From an uncultured Spirochaetales bacterium (GTDB taxonomy: Bacteria; Spirochaetota; Spirochaetia; Sphaerochaetales; Sphaerochaetaceae), in the NCBI GenBank assembly GCA_934277975.1, contig CAKQWE010000009.1:1-39185 (forward strand): 39,185 bases of DNA. The letters run 5' to 3'. The notes under the pieces were generated by a model. The model was not told the origin of the DNA and did not search any database. It saw only the letters and a program-made list of their open reading frames with translations. Positions 13,942-23,188 of the stretch are shown piece by piece (position 1 is the first letter of the stretch; every line of letters begins with the position of its first letter). A program made the translations under genes and the position numbers.

Positions 13942-16799
13942 ACGGTCTCGAAGCCTCCTCTGCACAGATTGTAGAATGGACAGTACCTGCATCCTTCGTC
14001 GGATGGTGTTGGCTCGAAGCAGGCTTCCTCTATGAGGCGGCTTAGATTCTCTATGCGAATGCTGCAGTTGTCCTTTACGAACTCCTGGGACCTGTCGTCT
14101 TGGTCAGAATCCTTTGGAATCTCAGAACCTCCTTCTGGAGAAGAACAGTATTCAAAGCCCTGCTTGGTTCGTCCAAACGATACAGGAGGCCACACGTACT
14201 TGAAAGCTCCATCCTCAATTGAATAGTAGGCACCATATCCAACCTTTGCATCATGTAGAGGACCTCCAAAACGAGGGTTCTCCTCAAGCATCCTTGCATA
14301 TACCGCAAGCTGAAGACTTGTCCTTCCAAGATCCTTTGCCTTGTAGTACGAAGCGGCGCTCTTCTTGAAATCGACTACAGCATAGTTTCCGTCATCGTCT
14401 TCAAGCACGCAGTCCGCCATTCCACGTAGGGAGACCACCCCGTTGGATAGAGAGAACGCAGTGGCGTCCTCCATTGCCTTGAACTTCATATCCTTCAGAA
14501 TCTGCGAGGACTCGCTTTCATAGAACAACGGCAGGAGGTCTTCGTATTTCCTGGCTATGAAAGCAACATGGGACCGGTCCGTGGAATCAGGTCGCTTGGA
14601 ATACTTTTCAAGCTCCTCCCTGAAAATGGATCTGAGACGGGACTCATTCATGCAGCCTATGCTTCCGGCTTCCTCCAATGCATGTTGTATTGTTCTGTGA
14701 AGGATATCGCCAACCTGAGCGGCATCGTTCATGCGTGGCTCGAAATCAACGTCACGCAGCTTTAGGACACTGTATGCAAAGCCCTTGTAAGGGCATTCTT
14801 CAAAGGCCTTTATCCTTGACACCCCCATTGCAAAGGGAAGCTTTGGTGGCGTGAAGGTCATATCAGGACAATAGTCCAAAGGAGCTTCATAGGCGCTGTA
14901 GAAACACGTTTTCTGTTTTGCTGTCGCGAATGTGAGCTTACCGCCGAGTCCTTCGAATTCATCCATCTCATCGTCAAAGGAGTCGCGCTCCTTCGTTGAG
15001 ACCATTTCGTTGAGACCTTCTCCAAGGAAGGCTGTGGGAACGACATCGGCTCCAGAGAAGCCCTCCTCACTCGACGACAGCCATATCTCGTTGGAAGCAT
15101 CGCCAGAATCGCTGGAAACGTCGTCTTCCTTCCAGAAGACATGGCTGTAAAGGTCCAGTACACCATCGCCAAGCTGAAGGACATCGTCCATCGTCTTCGT
15201 CTTCTCATAAGGCAAAAACGGGTATGGGTTGCGCAGCACCCTTGTATTGGAGTCTGAAAGCCCTATGACGAAATGATGCTTGATTGCAAGGCCAGCATCC
15301 AAAGGGAAGCTGTAGACCCTAACGTTGTCCTTTCCTGTATTGGGCGCATACTTCTTGTCATTGAGGATATCGACGAACAAGGAGAACAAGTCAGGGGTCC
15401 TTCCTGTATCAAGGAGCCCTGCATGGATGGAAAGTGTTCCCAACTCCGCTACACATGAACCAAAAACACGTGCATTCTCGTATTCCAAGCCATCATTGCT
15501 GGAATACTCGCGAGTCCAGGCATCTTCACCAAAGAGGTCCTTCACCAAGACCATGACGTTTTCATGGAGCATTGACGCATCTCTGCAGTCCACCACGGCG
15601 GATACGCCCTCGCCTATCTTAGCCAACCGTTGCGAAAGGGTCTCTTCGCCCAAGGCCTTGAGCTTTCCAATCCACTTGGAAAGCGGTCCATCCTGGATCT
15701 TGCATTCTATGGACTTTTCAACGATGCCAACAATGGTGCTTCTATCCTTATAGGGGAAGCAAGGGTCCAGCAACAGTGCCTTCATGCTGTCCATGCTGTA
15801 GTTCTCGTCCCTCACCCTCAAAAGGGCCTTGAAGAAACGGCCTGGAATATATTGGGACAGCGGTTTTGCACCTGCAAATGTAAGCTCTACATCCCTTTTT
15901 GAAGCTTCCTGCTCAAGGTAAGGTCTATAGGCATCCACATTTGGACACGATATTGCAATGTCGCTTGGAAGGACTCCACTTGAAAGAAGTGAGTATATCC
16001 TACGCATACAGGCCATCGTTTCAGAAGTGGAGTTCCTGAACAGCTTGAGCTTTGGAGAATCTTCATCACCCTTCCCTTCGCAGGTCAAATCAAGTGATCG
16101 GCAAACCTTAAGGGCTTCTCCAACACATGGGTCCGAGAACGAACTTGGGAACACAAGCACGTAGTCCTTTGCATATGTCCCATCATTGCCGGGCACGGAG
16201 AAATCGGGCTCGTAGAGACAGGGGTCGTAGAGGCCGCTTGACTGGATGAAGGCCTTGTATGCAGGGACTATGATGTCCAGGTCGTGGACCATGTCGGTGG
16301 GGGCGTTTTCATGCACGGAGGGCCTTAGCTGCATTGGCATTGCTTCAGGATTCGAGTCCAAGCCCGTTTTCAAGTCAAAGGCCCTGCACATGTCAGGAAG
16401 CCCCGTGGCTATGCTCTTTATGTAAGCCTTTTCGCTGCAAGGATATGAACCGTCGCAGTAGAAACGAAGCCTGGACATTGCCCTTTCCCTGCGAAAGAGC
16501 CGGTTGACGAAAAGGAGCCTGTCAGTGAAGACGGCTTTCATCCCTCCTTCTGGAAAGTGCGTGAAGTTGGCCTTGAACTGGTCCCAAGAAACCACGCTGT
16601 CGCTGAACACCGCAGTGCCTGGATGCATACGAACGCACGCCTCAAGGTAGCTGCGGGCCACGACTTGGGATGAGAAAACATATCTTGTGCCGTCTTCATA
16701 GGCTTTCAATAGCAGCTGGGCAATCCTTCCAACGTAATCCATACCTTTATTATAAAGGGAAAGGGCCTTGAGAGAAACAGTCTTTTCAAAACATTCCAT
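13938..16799 (-). CDS. addB: AddB-like nuclease subunit with Fe-S cluster cysteines
   Basis: 953-residue partner of the AddA-like protein, directly upstream and coupled by ATGA. The C-terminal third is a PD-(D/E)XK nuclease of RecB/AddB type: VGDILHRTI (His), GMADCVLEDDDGNYAVVDFKKS (Asp and D-x-K) and QLAVYARM. One cysteine in AFEECPYKGFAY plus CRYCPFYNLC at the C-terminus give the C...C-x2-C-x5-C set that holds a 4Fe-4S cluster in AddB. No intact Walker A was seen, as in AddB proteins where the helicase half has lost activity. Two starts are possible: ATG 16799, with AGGGATGG before it, and ATG 16742, which is closer to the usual AddB N-terminus and lies seven bases after a TATAAT. Confidence 0.8.
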   Translation of the reverse strand: MECFEKTVSLKALSLYNKGMDYVGRIAQLLLKAYEDGTRYVFSSQVVARSYLEACVRMHPGTAVFSDSVVSWDQFKANFTHFPEGGMKAVFTDRLLFVNRLFRRERAMSRLRFYCDGSYPCSEKAYIKSIATGLPDMCRAFDLKTGLDSNPEAMPMQLRPSVHENAPTDMVHDLDIIVPAYKAFIQSSGLYDPCLYEPDFSVPGNDGTYAKDYVLVFPSSFSDPCVGEALKVCRSLDLTCEGKGDEDSPKLKLFRNSTSETMACMRRIYSLLSSGVLPSDIAISCPNVDAYRPYLEQEASKRDVELTFAGAKPLSQYIPGRFFKALLRVRDENYSMDSMKALLLDPCFPYKDRSTIVGIVEKSIECKIQDGPLSKWIGKLKALGEETLSQRLAKIGEGVSAVVDCRDASMLHENVMVLVKDLFGEDAWTREYSSNDGLEYENARVFGSCVAELGTLSIHAGLLDTGRTPDLFSLFVDILNDKKYAPNTGKDNVRVYSFPLDAGLAIKHHFVIGLSDSNTRVLRNPYPFLPYEKTKTMDDVLQLGDGVLDLYSHVFWKEDDVSSDSGDASNEIWLSSSEEGFSGADVVPTAFLGEGLNEMVSTKERDSFDDEMDEFEGLGGKLTFATAKQKTCFYSAYEAPLDYCPDMTFTPPKLPFAMGVSRIKAFEECPYKGFAYSVLKLRDVDFEPRMNDAAQVGDILHRTIQHALEEAGSIGCMNESRLRSIFREELEKYSKRPDSTDRSHVAFIARKYEDLLPLFYESESSQILKDMKFKAMEDATAFSLSNGVVSLRGMADCVLEDDDGNYAVVDFKKSAASYYKAKDLGRTSLQLAVYARMLEENPRFGGPLHDAKVGYGAYYSIEDGAFKYVWPPVSFGRTKQGFEYCSSPEGGSEIPKDSDQDDRSQEFVKDNCSIRIENLSRLIEEACFEPTPSDEGCRYCPFYNLCRGGFETV

Positions 16800-16804
16800 C
16801 CCTG

Positions 16805-16810
16805 TATAAT
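16805..16810 (+). promoter_or_regulatory. -10 element of the anchored nuclease gene, possible leaderless start
   Basis: TATAAT ends six bases before the ATG at 16817. A poor -35 (CTTTTC or TTTTCA, 16-17 bases upstream) is available. With normal start-site spacing, transcription would begin at or next to the A of the ATG. No ribosome binding site is present in between. Confidence 0.5.
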
Positions 16811-16816
16811 TGGGTC

Positions 16817-17956
16817 ATGGCCAAAGAAAAGAACGCTAAAGACAAAAACACGAAGACAAGCATAGAAAAGAACACAAAGGATGCAATCAAGAAAGCGAAG
16901 TCCACGGTCAAACGAAAGGCCAAGCGATCCATGAAGAAGCATCCCTGGATATGGGCCCTCGTGATAGCCGCACTCGTTGCAGCGATCTTCATCCTCACAC
17001 CAACACAGAACCCGCTCTCCACCACGGTCCAGTTCCAAGAAGGCGGCGAAATAGACGAAGAGCTGGCCCTCCCCGCCTACACCAAGGCCGATGTCGTTGT
17101 GCAGCACACAGGATACACCCTTTGCTACAGCGAAGAGGATGAACAGCCATACTGGGTGGCGTATGTACTGACAGCGGACGAAGTCTTCTCTGACAACGCC
17201 CAAAGGGCTGACAACTTCCATGAAGACCCTTCCATTCCAACGGGAAGCGCAACCCTTGCAGACTACAAGGGAAGTGGATACGACCGTGGACATATGGTTC
17301 CAGCGGCTGACCTCAAGTGGTCGGAGCAGGCAATGGACGACTCCTTCTTCATGTCGAACATGAGTCCACAGACAGGAGCTCTCAACCGTGGGGTATGGGC
17401 TGACCTTGAGTCCGTCGTAAGGACCTTTGCAGCGCAGAACCAAGCCATTTGCGTGGTTACAGGTCCTGTGCTTACTGACGGCCCATACAAGAAGATAGGC
17501 GACAACGAAGTATCTGTTCCAAACTACTATTTCAAGGCAATCCTCGACTACACGGACCCTGAGCACAAGGCCATAGGATTCCTTCTTGCAAACGAGGGTT
17601 CCAAGGAAGACCTTGAGTCGTTTGCAGTCACCATAGACGAACTTGAACAGCTTACAGGGCTTGATTTCTTCCCTCTCCTTCCAGACGGCGAAGAGAGAGC
17701 CCTTGAGTCTTCGTTCGATGTCTCGCTTTGGGATTTCACTCCTTTCAATGCATCGAAGATAGCCAAGAAGTACGGATACGACCTTGAAACTGGTTCATAT
17801 GACTTCTCTGGAGCCACTGTTTCGTCTGCAAGCGCACAGCCTCAAACGCCACAGGAACATGTCCTCTACTTCCTGTACTCCAACTTTGGGCAGTACAAGA
17901 TTATGGTCATTGAGAAGTTCCAGGAGCTCAAGGATACGGTCAGTTCGCTTTTCTAA
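16817..17956 (+). CDS. Membrane-anchored DNA/RNA non-specific endonuclease (NUC family)
   Basis: 379 residues. A Lys-rich N-terminus (about 1-41) precedes a transmembrane anchor (WIWALVIAALVAAIFIL, about 44-60), so the catalytic domain should lie outside the cytoplasm. The beta-beta-alpha-metal nuclease core has YDRGHMVPAADL (DRGH 156-159, His the general base) and FFMSNMSPQTGALNRGVWADLE (Asn190 a Mg ligand). Such enzymes digest DNA and RNA for nutrition or uptake. The ATG at 16817 has no ribosome binding site but lies just after a TATAAT. A second ATG at 16931 would still include the anchor. The last 17 bases overlap the convergent M20 peptidase gene. Confidence 0.9.
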   Translation: MAKEKNAKDKNTKTSIEKNTKDAIKKAKSTVKRKAKRSMKKHPWIWALVIAALVAAIFILTPTQNPLSTTVQFQEGGEIDEELALPAYTKADVVVQHTGYTLCYSEEDEQPYWVAYVLTADEVFSDNAQRADNFHEDPSIPTGSATLADYKGSGYDRGHMVPAADLKWSEQAMDDSFFMSNMSPQTGALNRGVWADLESVVRTFAAQNQAICVVTGPVLTDGPYKKIGDNEVSVPNYYFKAILDYTDPEHKAIGFLLANEGSKEDLESFAVTIDELEQLTGLDFFPLLPDGEERALESSFDVSLWDFTPFNASKIAKKYGYDLETGSYDFSGATVSSASAQPQTPQEHVLYFLYSNFGQYKIMVIEKFQELKDTVSSLF

Positions 17957-19316
17957 TCACTGCCTTGTAGAAGTCAACGCCGCCAGGCAGACTTGAAGCG
18001 TCTATGTTCTCGTCAAGGCCGTGGATGCTTCCAAGCTGCTGGGAGTTGATTGCAAGAGGAGCAAAGCGTATGGCGTTGTCCGTCACAGGCCAGTAGTGAT
18101 AGGCATCCGTTCCACCTGTCATGACGTATGGAGTCGGAACCGTTTTGGGGTAGATCTCATGGACGGTCTGCTCCACAAGCCTGAAGGCATCCCCTTTGTA
18201 GTCCACAGGTTTCTGCGGAGCCCTGCAGTCGCTGAACGTCATCTCAAGCCCATGCTTTTGGCATAGAGGTTCAAGTATTCTTCGTGTCTCCTCTATACCC
18301 TGATGCTGGATGAAACGGGTGTTTATGTTAAGCCATGCAGTCTCAGGCAGCACGTTCTCTGCCTTTGAGCCTTCGCACATGGTGAAGGCCATGGTGGTCT
18401 TTATCATAGCCGCTCCTGCAGGGCTTATCTTTGGAAGCACCTTTGAAAGAAGAGGAGAGAAGAACCCTGCATGTCTTAGGACGAATCCAAAAGCCCCCTT
18501 TGCATACGGGCCAAGCCTGCGGAACATTTCAATTACGGTTGGATTCATCTTGGCCTTGTTTGGGTCGTGCCTTTCTAGTTCGTCCACGAATGCGGCTATG
18601 CGAGCTATTGGGGAACCCTTGGCTGGGGCGGACGCATGGCCTCCGTTTGAATGGGCCGTTATCCTTATGTTCCCATGTCCCTTTTCAAGTACACCTATCA
18701 TGGCGAAGCTTCCGTTTATGCCAGCCATAGGGGAGTCAACTATCATTCCGCCTTCGTCCATGAGAAACTGAAGATGTATCTCATGTTCCTGAAGGTACTT
18801 CACGGTGTTTGGAGCGCCCTCTCCGCACACTTCCTCCGTGGACGAGGAAGCTATGTAGACGTCCACATTTGGCTCAAAGCCCTCCTCTATGGTCTCCTCA
18901 AGGCTTTGGAATATGCACATAAGAGAGGCCTTTGTGTCCACGGTTCCACGACCCCATACCCTGCCGTTCTCGTCTATGTGTCCACTGAATGGAGGATGCT
19001 TCCAGTCTCCGTCTGCAGGAACCACGTCCTGGTGCGACATGAGTAGGATTGGCTCGCCCTTCTTTGAGTCAACCTTGTCGCTTGGAGATTCCTTTCCTTT
19101 CAGCTTTATGAGAAGGGACTGGCCAATGTAAACGACCTCGCACTTGGAGAATACATTTGGAAAGAGCTCCTTCAACAGCTCATGGAAGCGACCGAACTTC
19201 TCTGCGTTCTCCACTTCCGGTTCGCTTATGGTCTCGCACTGAATCATCTTCGAAAGCTTGGTGGCATAGAGCCTTTCCCTGTCTGTCATATCCAGAAACT
19301 CCTTTGCAAGGAACAT
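17940..19316 (-). CDS. M20-family metallopeptidase, carboxypeptidase S-like
   Basis: Cytoplasmic di-zinc peptidase of 458 residues, related to carboxypeptidase S/PM20D1. Zinc ligands and catalytic residues are visible: LLMSHQDVVP (H95, D97 following), GRGTVDTKAS (D127), SSTEEVCGEG (E161, E162), FLMDEGG and the C-terminal SIHGLDENI (His). The dimerisation lid is around HSNGGHASAPAKGSPI. The substrate, a peptide or N-acyl amino acid, cannot be told. ATG 19316 has AAGGA seven bases upstream; ATG 19289 also has a good AAGGAG site, so the start is uncertain by nine codons. It has an extended -10 promoter and is monocistronic. Confidence 0.88.
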   Translation of the reverse strand: MFLAKEFLDMTDRERLYATKLSKMIQCETISEPEVENAEKFGRFHELLKELFPNVFSKCEVVYIGQSLLIKLKGKESPSDKVDSKKGEPILLMSHQDVVPADGDWKHPPFSGHIDENGRVWGRGTVDTKASLMCIFQSLEETIEEGFEPNVDVYIASSSTEEVCGEGAPNTVKYLQEHEIHLQFLMDEGGMIVDSPMAGINGSFAMIGVLEKGHGNIRITAHSNGGHASAPAKGSPIARIAAFVDELERHDPNKAKMNPTVIEMFRRLGPYAKGAFGFVLRHAGFFSPLLSKVLPKISPAGAAMIKTTMAFTMCEGSKAENVLPETAWLNINTRFIQHQGIEETRRILEPLCQKHGLEMTFSDCRAPQKPVDYKGDAFRLVEQTVHEIYPKTVPTPYVMTGGTDAYHYWPVTDNAIRFAPLAINSQQLGSIHGLDENIDASSLPGGVDFYKAVIRKAN

Positions 19317-19347
19317 TTCAAATTCCTTGGCATGATTGTCTCACACG

Positions 19348-19356
19348 ATTATAGCA
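19348..19356 (-). promoter_or_regulatory. Extended -10 promoter of the M20 peptidase gene
   Basis: On the minus strand TGC is followed by a consensus TATAAT (19353-19348), about 32 bases before the start codon. No good -35 is present, as is usual for extended -10 promoters. Confidence 0.65.
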
Positions 19357-19362
19357 CACCCA

Positions 19363-19391
19363 TTGAGTTTTTGTACGTTTTTGGATATCAT
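19363..19391 (+). promoter_or_regulatory. Promoter of tRNA-Gly
   Basis: TTGAGT (19363-19368), a 17-base spacer and TATCAT (19386-19391). Transcription would start about 40 bases before the tRNA. Confidence 0.55.
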
Positions 19392-19437
19392 CGCAGTTGT
19401 CAGTTGAGGTTTTCATTTGAGACTTCCATTTGGCAAT

Positions 19438-19508
19438 GCGGCATTAGCACACCGGTAGTGCAGGAGCTTCCCAAGCTTCTGAAGCGGGTCCGACTCCCGT
19501 ATGCCGCT
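19438..19508 (+). tRNA. tRNA-Gly with anticodon CCC
   Basis: All arms fold. The acceptor stem GCGGCAT pairs with ATGCCGC, with T as discriminator. The D-stem is GCAC/GTGC. The anticodon stem GGAGC/GCTTC has the loop TTCCCAA. The T-stem GCGGG/CCCGT has the loop TCCGACT. CCA is not encoded. A run of seven T directly after the acceptor stem can act as terminator. Confidence 0.96.
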
Positions 19509-19553
19509 TTTTTTGTACCATTTCGCTGCAACAGCCCACATCAAGACCTAGAC

Positions 19554-20726
19554 CTAAGACCTTCCTCCCGCCACAAGTCCAACGAGTCCCATGATAATGG
19601 AAAGGACCGCCATGAGGACCAAAGAGAACCCCCAACTTCCAAACAGATCAAAGAAAAGGCCAATGCAAACAGGGCCGGAAGCTGCAAGTATGTAGCCTAT
19701 AAGCTGCCCAAACGAAGTAAGGGCGGCGGTATCCCTTGCAGTCCTGCCGTTCACAGCGCAGAACGTTATGGCCATGCTGAACGACCCTCCAAGGGAGAAA
19801 CCGCATACCACTGTTCCCAAAAGGAGAAGAGGGTATGTTCCTCCAAATCCCGCCAAAAGAATTCCCGGAACGAAAAGGAATGCCAGAACTGATGACATGA
19901 CCTTTAGATTGGCCTTTTGGCTTAGAACCGGCACGAGGAATGTGGGGGCAAGGCTTACAATCTGCATGATAGTAATGAGGAGCCCAGATTTGAATGGAAG
20001 TTCGTACATTGCCGTTGCAATCGTGGGGTACCATGTCAGCATGGAGTAGAACACCAAAGACTGAAGACCCATATACAAAGCTATGCACACATTCTTGAAC
20101 GAGAAGAGCTTGAACTTGGATTCATTGGAACCACTGCTGCCAACGACCTCTCCCAAAGGGCATCCATGACTGAAATAGACGCATGAGAACGCAATGGCGA
20201 GTATGCATACGGAGACGACGGACATCATGGCAGGCCTCCAGCCACCCATTCCAACGGCCATCATCTGGACAAGTATAGCGATCATTGCGGACGAAAACGT
20301 CATTGCCGTGGAATACACCCCCATCATGGGACCTATCCTTGAAGGGAAATGGCTGCGGATGAAAGCAGGCATGGTCGCATTCAAACATCCGGTTCCAATA
20401 CCAATGAGGGAGGTTCCAGCAAAGAGTCCAACGACACCAAAGTTGGAACGCAGGACGACTCCAATGGATACAAGACCAAGATACGCTGGCAGGAGGATTG
20501 AAAACGATGCCTTTGAAATCAACCTTCCAGCAATTGGAGCGCAGAAGGCGAAAAGCAGAAGAGGCAGAGTCGTAACCAAGCCCGCCGCAGAGGCGGAGAT
20601 CCCAAGAGACTGCCTTATTTCAGAAACCAGCGGCCCAACGGCACCCATTGGGGCGCGCATGGAAAAGGAAACCAGAACAATGGAGGCTATGGCCAACCAC
20701 GTTCTATTTCTTTGCGAGTTTTGCAC
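19554..20726 (-). CDS. MFS transporter of the CynX/NimT type
   Basis: Twelve-helix major facilitator of 390 residues. The N-terminus SFSMRAPMGAVGPLVSEIRQ and LGISASAAGLVTTLPLLLFA closely follows the CynX/NimT/YeaN group (cyanate, nitroimidazole and other small anionic or heterocyclic solutes). Last in the nucleoside operon, where it could export or import a nucleobase or base analogue (inference). It starts at a GTG that overlaps the 3' end of the GntR gene by 23 bases; AGGATAGGA lies just upstream of the GTG. Confidence 0.85.
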   Translation of the reverse strand: MQNSQRNRTWLAIASIVLVSFSMRAPMGAVGPLVSEIRQSLGISASAAGLVTTLPLLLFAFCAPIAGRLISKASFSILLPAYLGLVSIGVVLRSNFGVVGLFAGTSLIGIGTGCLNATMPAFIRSHFPSRIGPMMGVYSTAMTFSSAMIAILVQMMAVGMGGWRPAMMSVVSVCILAIAFSCVYFSHGCPLGEVVGSSGSNESKFKLFSFKNVCIALYMGLQSLVFYSMLTWYPTIATAMYELPFKSGLLITIMQIVSLAPTFLVPVLSQKANLKVMSSVLAFLFVPGILLAGFGGTYPLLLLGTVVCGFSLGGSFSMAITFCAVNGRTARDTAALTSFGQLIGYILAASGPVCIGLFFDLFGSWGFSLVLMAVLSIIMGLVGLVAGGRS

Positions 20727-21459
20727 TTGTCCTATCCTTGCGGTGTATTATCGTTATTTCATAAGCAGACGGAAGCATGAACAGCTTTTGCGTCATGACG
20801 ACAGTCCCGTCTGCATCGTGCACCACTTCATCCAGCATAAGAAGGCTCTGTGATGATGTCACGCCAAGCATTCTGTCCACAGGATCCCTTGGAGTCGTGA
20901 CCCTAAGGATGCTCTCCCCTACATAGTCCTCTTTGGAAAGGAGGCTGTTGTAGAACCTTGACACCTGGTCGTTGTCATCAAGGGATATCCTTTGGGCTGC
21001 AAAAAGGTCATAGGGAATCATCGCAAGTCCGCATCCGATCCTTTCCTCGTCAGAGAAATACACCGTCTTCACGAAGATAAGCAGCTTTGATGCATCCAAG
21101 CCGAATATCTTCTGGTTCTTTGGCGATATCCTTCTTATTTCAAGTTCAGTGGTGACATTGGTGACGCCGTCCAGTGCAAACGACATGAGTGGGTCGTCGG
21201 CCTTCTCTATGCTTATCTTCCTTGAGGAATGGTTCTTGAGGACGAAGGTCCCCTTCCCCTGATGATTCGATACGTATCCGTCCTCGTGGAGAAGCAGAAT
21301 GGCCTGCCTTAGGGTGTTGCGGCTTACATTGAACCTTTTTGCAAGTTCGTTCTCTCCGGGAAGCTTGCTCCCCGGTTTGTATACACCGCTCTGGATATCT
21401 CCAAGGAGGACATCGTAGACTGATACGTATCTTGGATAGTTTGCACTGGAATTGTCCAT
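20704..21459 (-). CDS. GntR-family transcriptional regulator, HutC/UTRA type
   Basis: 251 residues. The N-terminal winged helix-turn-helix is complete (LLGDIQSGVYKPGSKLPGEN, LAKRFNVSRNTLRQAILLL, GYVSNHQGKGTFV, about residues 18-75). Residues from about 95 form a UTRA ligand-binding domain. It lies 11 bases after the uridine phosphorylase gene. Two TTGT-N3-ACAA sites at the promoter of the whole operon match the kind of palindrome bound by this subfamily. It is probably a repressor released by a nucleoside or sugar phosphate (inference). Confidence 0.9.
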   Translation of the reverse strand: MDNSSANYPRYVSVYDVLLGDIQSGVYKPGSKLPGENELAKRFNVSRNTLRQAILLLHEDGYVSNHQGKGTFVLKNHSSRKISIEKADDPLMSFALDGVTNVTTELEIRRISPKNQKIFGLDASKLLIFVKTVYFSDEERIGCGLAMIPYDLFAAQRISLDDNDQVSRFYNSLLSKEDYVGESILRVTTPRDPVDRMLGVTSSQSLLMLDEVVHDADGTVVMTQKLFMLPSAYEITIIHRKDRTSAKLAKK

Positions 21460-21470
21460 TTCAGACCCCG

Positions 21471-22244
21471 TTATTTGGAATTGTCAGCCCTGATGAGCCT
21501 ACGCATGGCCTCCACTGCGACCTCAATGGCCCTGGGTTCGTATGAAATGGGGTATTCCCCGCATTTTGCGTTGGTCTTCTTGCTGTTCGTGGCACAGACC
21601 ATGACTCCACCTGTTCTAAGCCCCAGGCTAGCACCTACTATGAACAGTGTAGCAGCCTCCATTTCAGTTGCCAATGCACCCATCATCTTATAGGCTTTCC
21701 AACGATTTGCCAATTCATAGCTATATGGTTTGTTGGAATCCTCATACTGGGTGTAGAAACCATCCCTTGAAATCACCGTCCCAATCTTCGTGGGGAAGCC
21801 CTTCTCTCTGGAGGCATCCCTAAGGGCGTCGAACACCTCTATGCTTGGAGTCGCTGGGTACTCCAATGGGGCATAGTGAAGCGCAGTACCCTCCATCCTG
21901 ACACAGGCCGATGGTATCACGACATCCCCCATAACAGTATCCTCGCTCGTGGAAGCACAGCTTCCAATCCTTATGAAGGTGGTCGCACCAACTCTGGCAA
22001 GCTCCTCCACCGCTATTGCGGTCGATGGGCCACCCATCCCCGTTGATGTGACAAGAACCTTTTTGCCATCAAGATAGCCGCACCAGGTCTCATGCTCCCT
22101 GTTCACAGTAACGAACGTTGGGTCGTCAAGGTACTTTGCAATCCTCTCGACCCTCTGAGGGCTTCCTGGAATGAATACATACCTTGCGGCATCGTCCTTT
22201 GTGAGGTTCGTATGAAGCATTCTTTCGTCTTTTCCAAAATCCAT
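21471..22244 (-). CDS. udp: Uridine phosphorylase-type nucleoside phosphorylase
   Basis: Cleaves uridine, or a related nucleoside, with phosphate to base and ribose-1-phosphate. 257 residues of the PNP/UDP family: VFIPGSPQRVERIAKYL (phosphate loop), STGMGGPSTAIAVEELARVGATTFIRIGSC (family signature) and ATEMEAATLFIVGASLGLRTGGVM (Met-Glu pair binding ribose). The RIGSC and TEMEAA features favour uridine over purine nucleosides, but the exact base is not certain. AGGAG lies seven bases before the ATG. It sits between the transporter genes and the regulator of the operon, coupling import with phosphorolysis. Confidence 0.88.
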   Translation of the reverse strand: MDFGKDERMLHTNLTKDDAARYVFIPGSPQRVERIAKYLDDPTFVTVNREHETWCGYLDGKKVLVTSTGMGGPSTAIAVEELARVGATTFIRIGSCASTSEDTVMGDVVIPSACVRMEGTALHYAPLEYPATPSIEVFDALRDASREKGFPTKIGTVISRDGFYTQYEDSNKPYSYELANRWKAYKMMGALATEMEAATLFIVGASLGLRTGGVMVCATNSKKTNAKCGEYPISYEPRAIEVAVEAMRRLIRADNSK

Positions 22245-22291
22245 AATAAAACTCCTAATTCAAAGAAATCGGTCTATTGAGAAACTCAGGT

Positions 22292-23188
22292 TCAATCCAC
22301 CAGACGACCAAGGGCTTCCGGTCCGTGGACCCTGCGGCCCGTAACCATGAGGATAAGTATCGTGGTCACGTATGGAATCATCTGTATGAAATAGATTGGT
22401 ATGCTGGTATTGGTCATCGTGTAGCTCACGGCCTGAGCAAAGGCGAACGCTGTGCTTGCGAAAAGGCATCCAAGCGGAGTCCAGCCTCCAAAGATGCTTG
22501 CGCCAAGGGCCATGAAACCTCGTCCTGCAACCATGTCTGCAACGAATAGGTTGTTATAGGAGATGCTTAGGAAGGCCCCTCCAATGGAGGCAAGTACACC
22601 TGCGAACGTCAATGCAACGTATCTGTACCTGTTCACGTCCACTCCCATGGTCCTAACCGCAAGAGGATGGTCTCCTATGGCCCTGTATCTCAAGCCGTAC
22701 TTGGATTTGTAGAAGACGAACCACACGAACGCCACGGTTATGAGCGTGAAGTAGAAGAATGGAGTCTGGTCGGAGAAGAAAGCCCCAAGGATTGGGACGT
22801 TCGACAGGAACGGAATCCTTATCGATGGTATTGTGGGTACGAAGTCACTCATGCCTTCGCGGCCCCAAACGGCCTTGAGAAGAACCTGCGTAAGCCCGCT
22901 TGCAAGCATGTTCAAGCCAACTCCAATGACCGACTGATGGGCTTTGAACCTAAGGCAGAACAGACAGTACAGCCAACCAAGCACAGCACCTGACAGGATT
23001 GCGAACAAAAGCCCCACCCAGGCGCTTCCAGAGATATAGGACCCAAGCACTGCAAAGAAGGAACCAAAGAGCATCATGCCCTCGACCCCAAGCATTATCA
23101 CGCCTCCTCGTTCCGATATCGTTCCGCAAAGGGCTCCAAGTGTAATTGGAATCGTAAGTTTGAGAGTCAATGCAATTATGCTGTTCAT
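22292..23188 (-). CDS. Nucleoside ABC transporter permease, second subunit
   Basis: 298-residue membrane protein of the BPD_transp_2 (LivH/RbsC-like) fold with eight to ten hydrophobic segments. Typical stretches are SERGGVIMLGVEGMMLFGSFF, GANMLASGLTQVLL-like GVGLNMLASGL, and KYGLRYRAIGDHPLAVRTMGVD (cytoplasmic coupling loop). It starts by an ATGA overlap with the first permease. Matches the shorter permease of BMP-type nucleoside uptake systems (YufQ/PnrE-like). Confidence 0.92.
   Translation of the reverse strand: MNSIIALTLKLTIPITLGALCGTISERGGVIMLGVEGMMLFGSFFAVLGSYISGSAWVGLLFAILSGAVLGWLYCLFCLRFKAHQSVIGVGLNMLASGLTQVLLKAVWGREGMSDFVPTIPSIRIPFLSNVPILGAFFSDQTPFFYFTLITVAFVWFVFYKSKYGLRYRAIGDHPLAVRTMGVDVNRYRYVALTFAGVLASIGGAFLSISYNNLFVADMVAGRGFMALGASIFGGWTPLGCLFASTAFAFAQAVSYTMTNTSIPIYFIQMIPYVTTILILMVTGRRVHGPEALGRLVD

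Noticed and set aside
16706..17566. Minus-strand frame of 286 codons across the addB start and nuclease gene
   Set aside because: Cysteine- and tryptophan-rich translation without any family features, opposite a nuclease with intact catalytic motifs.
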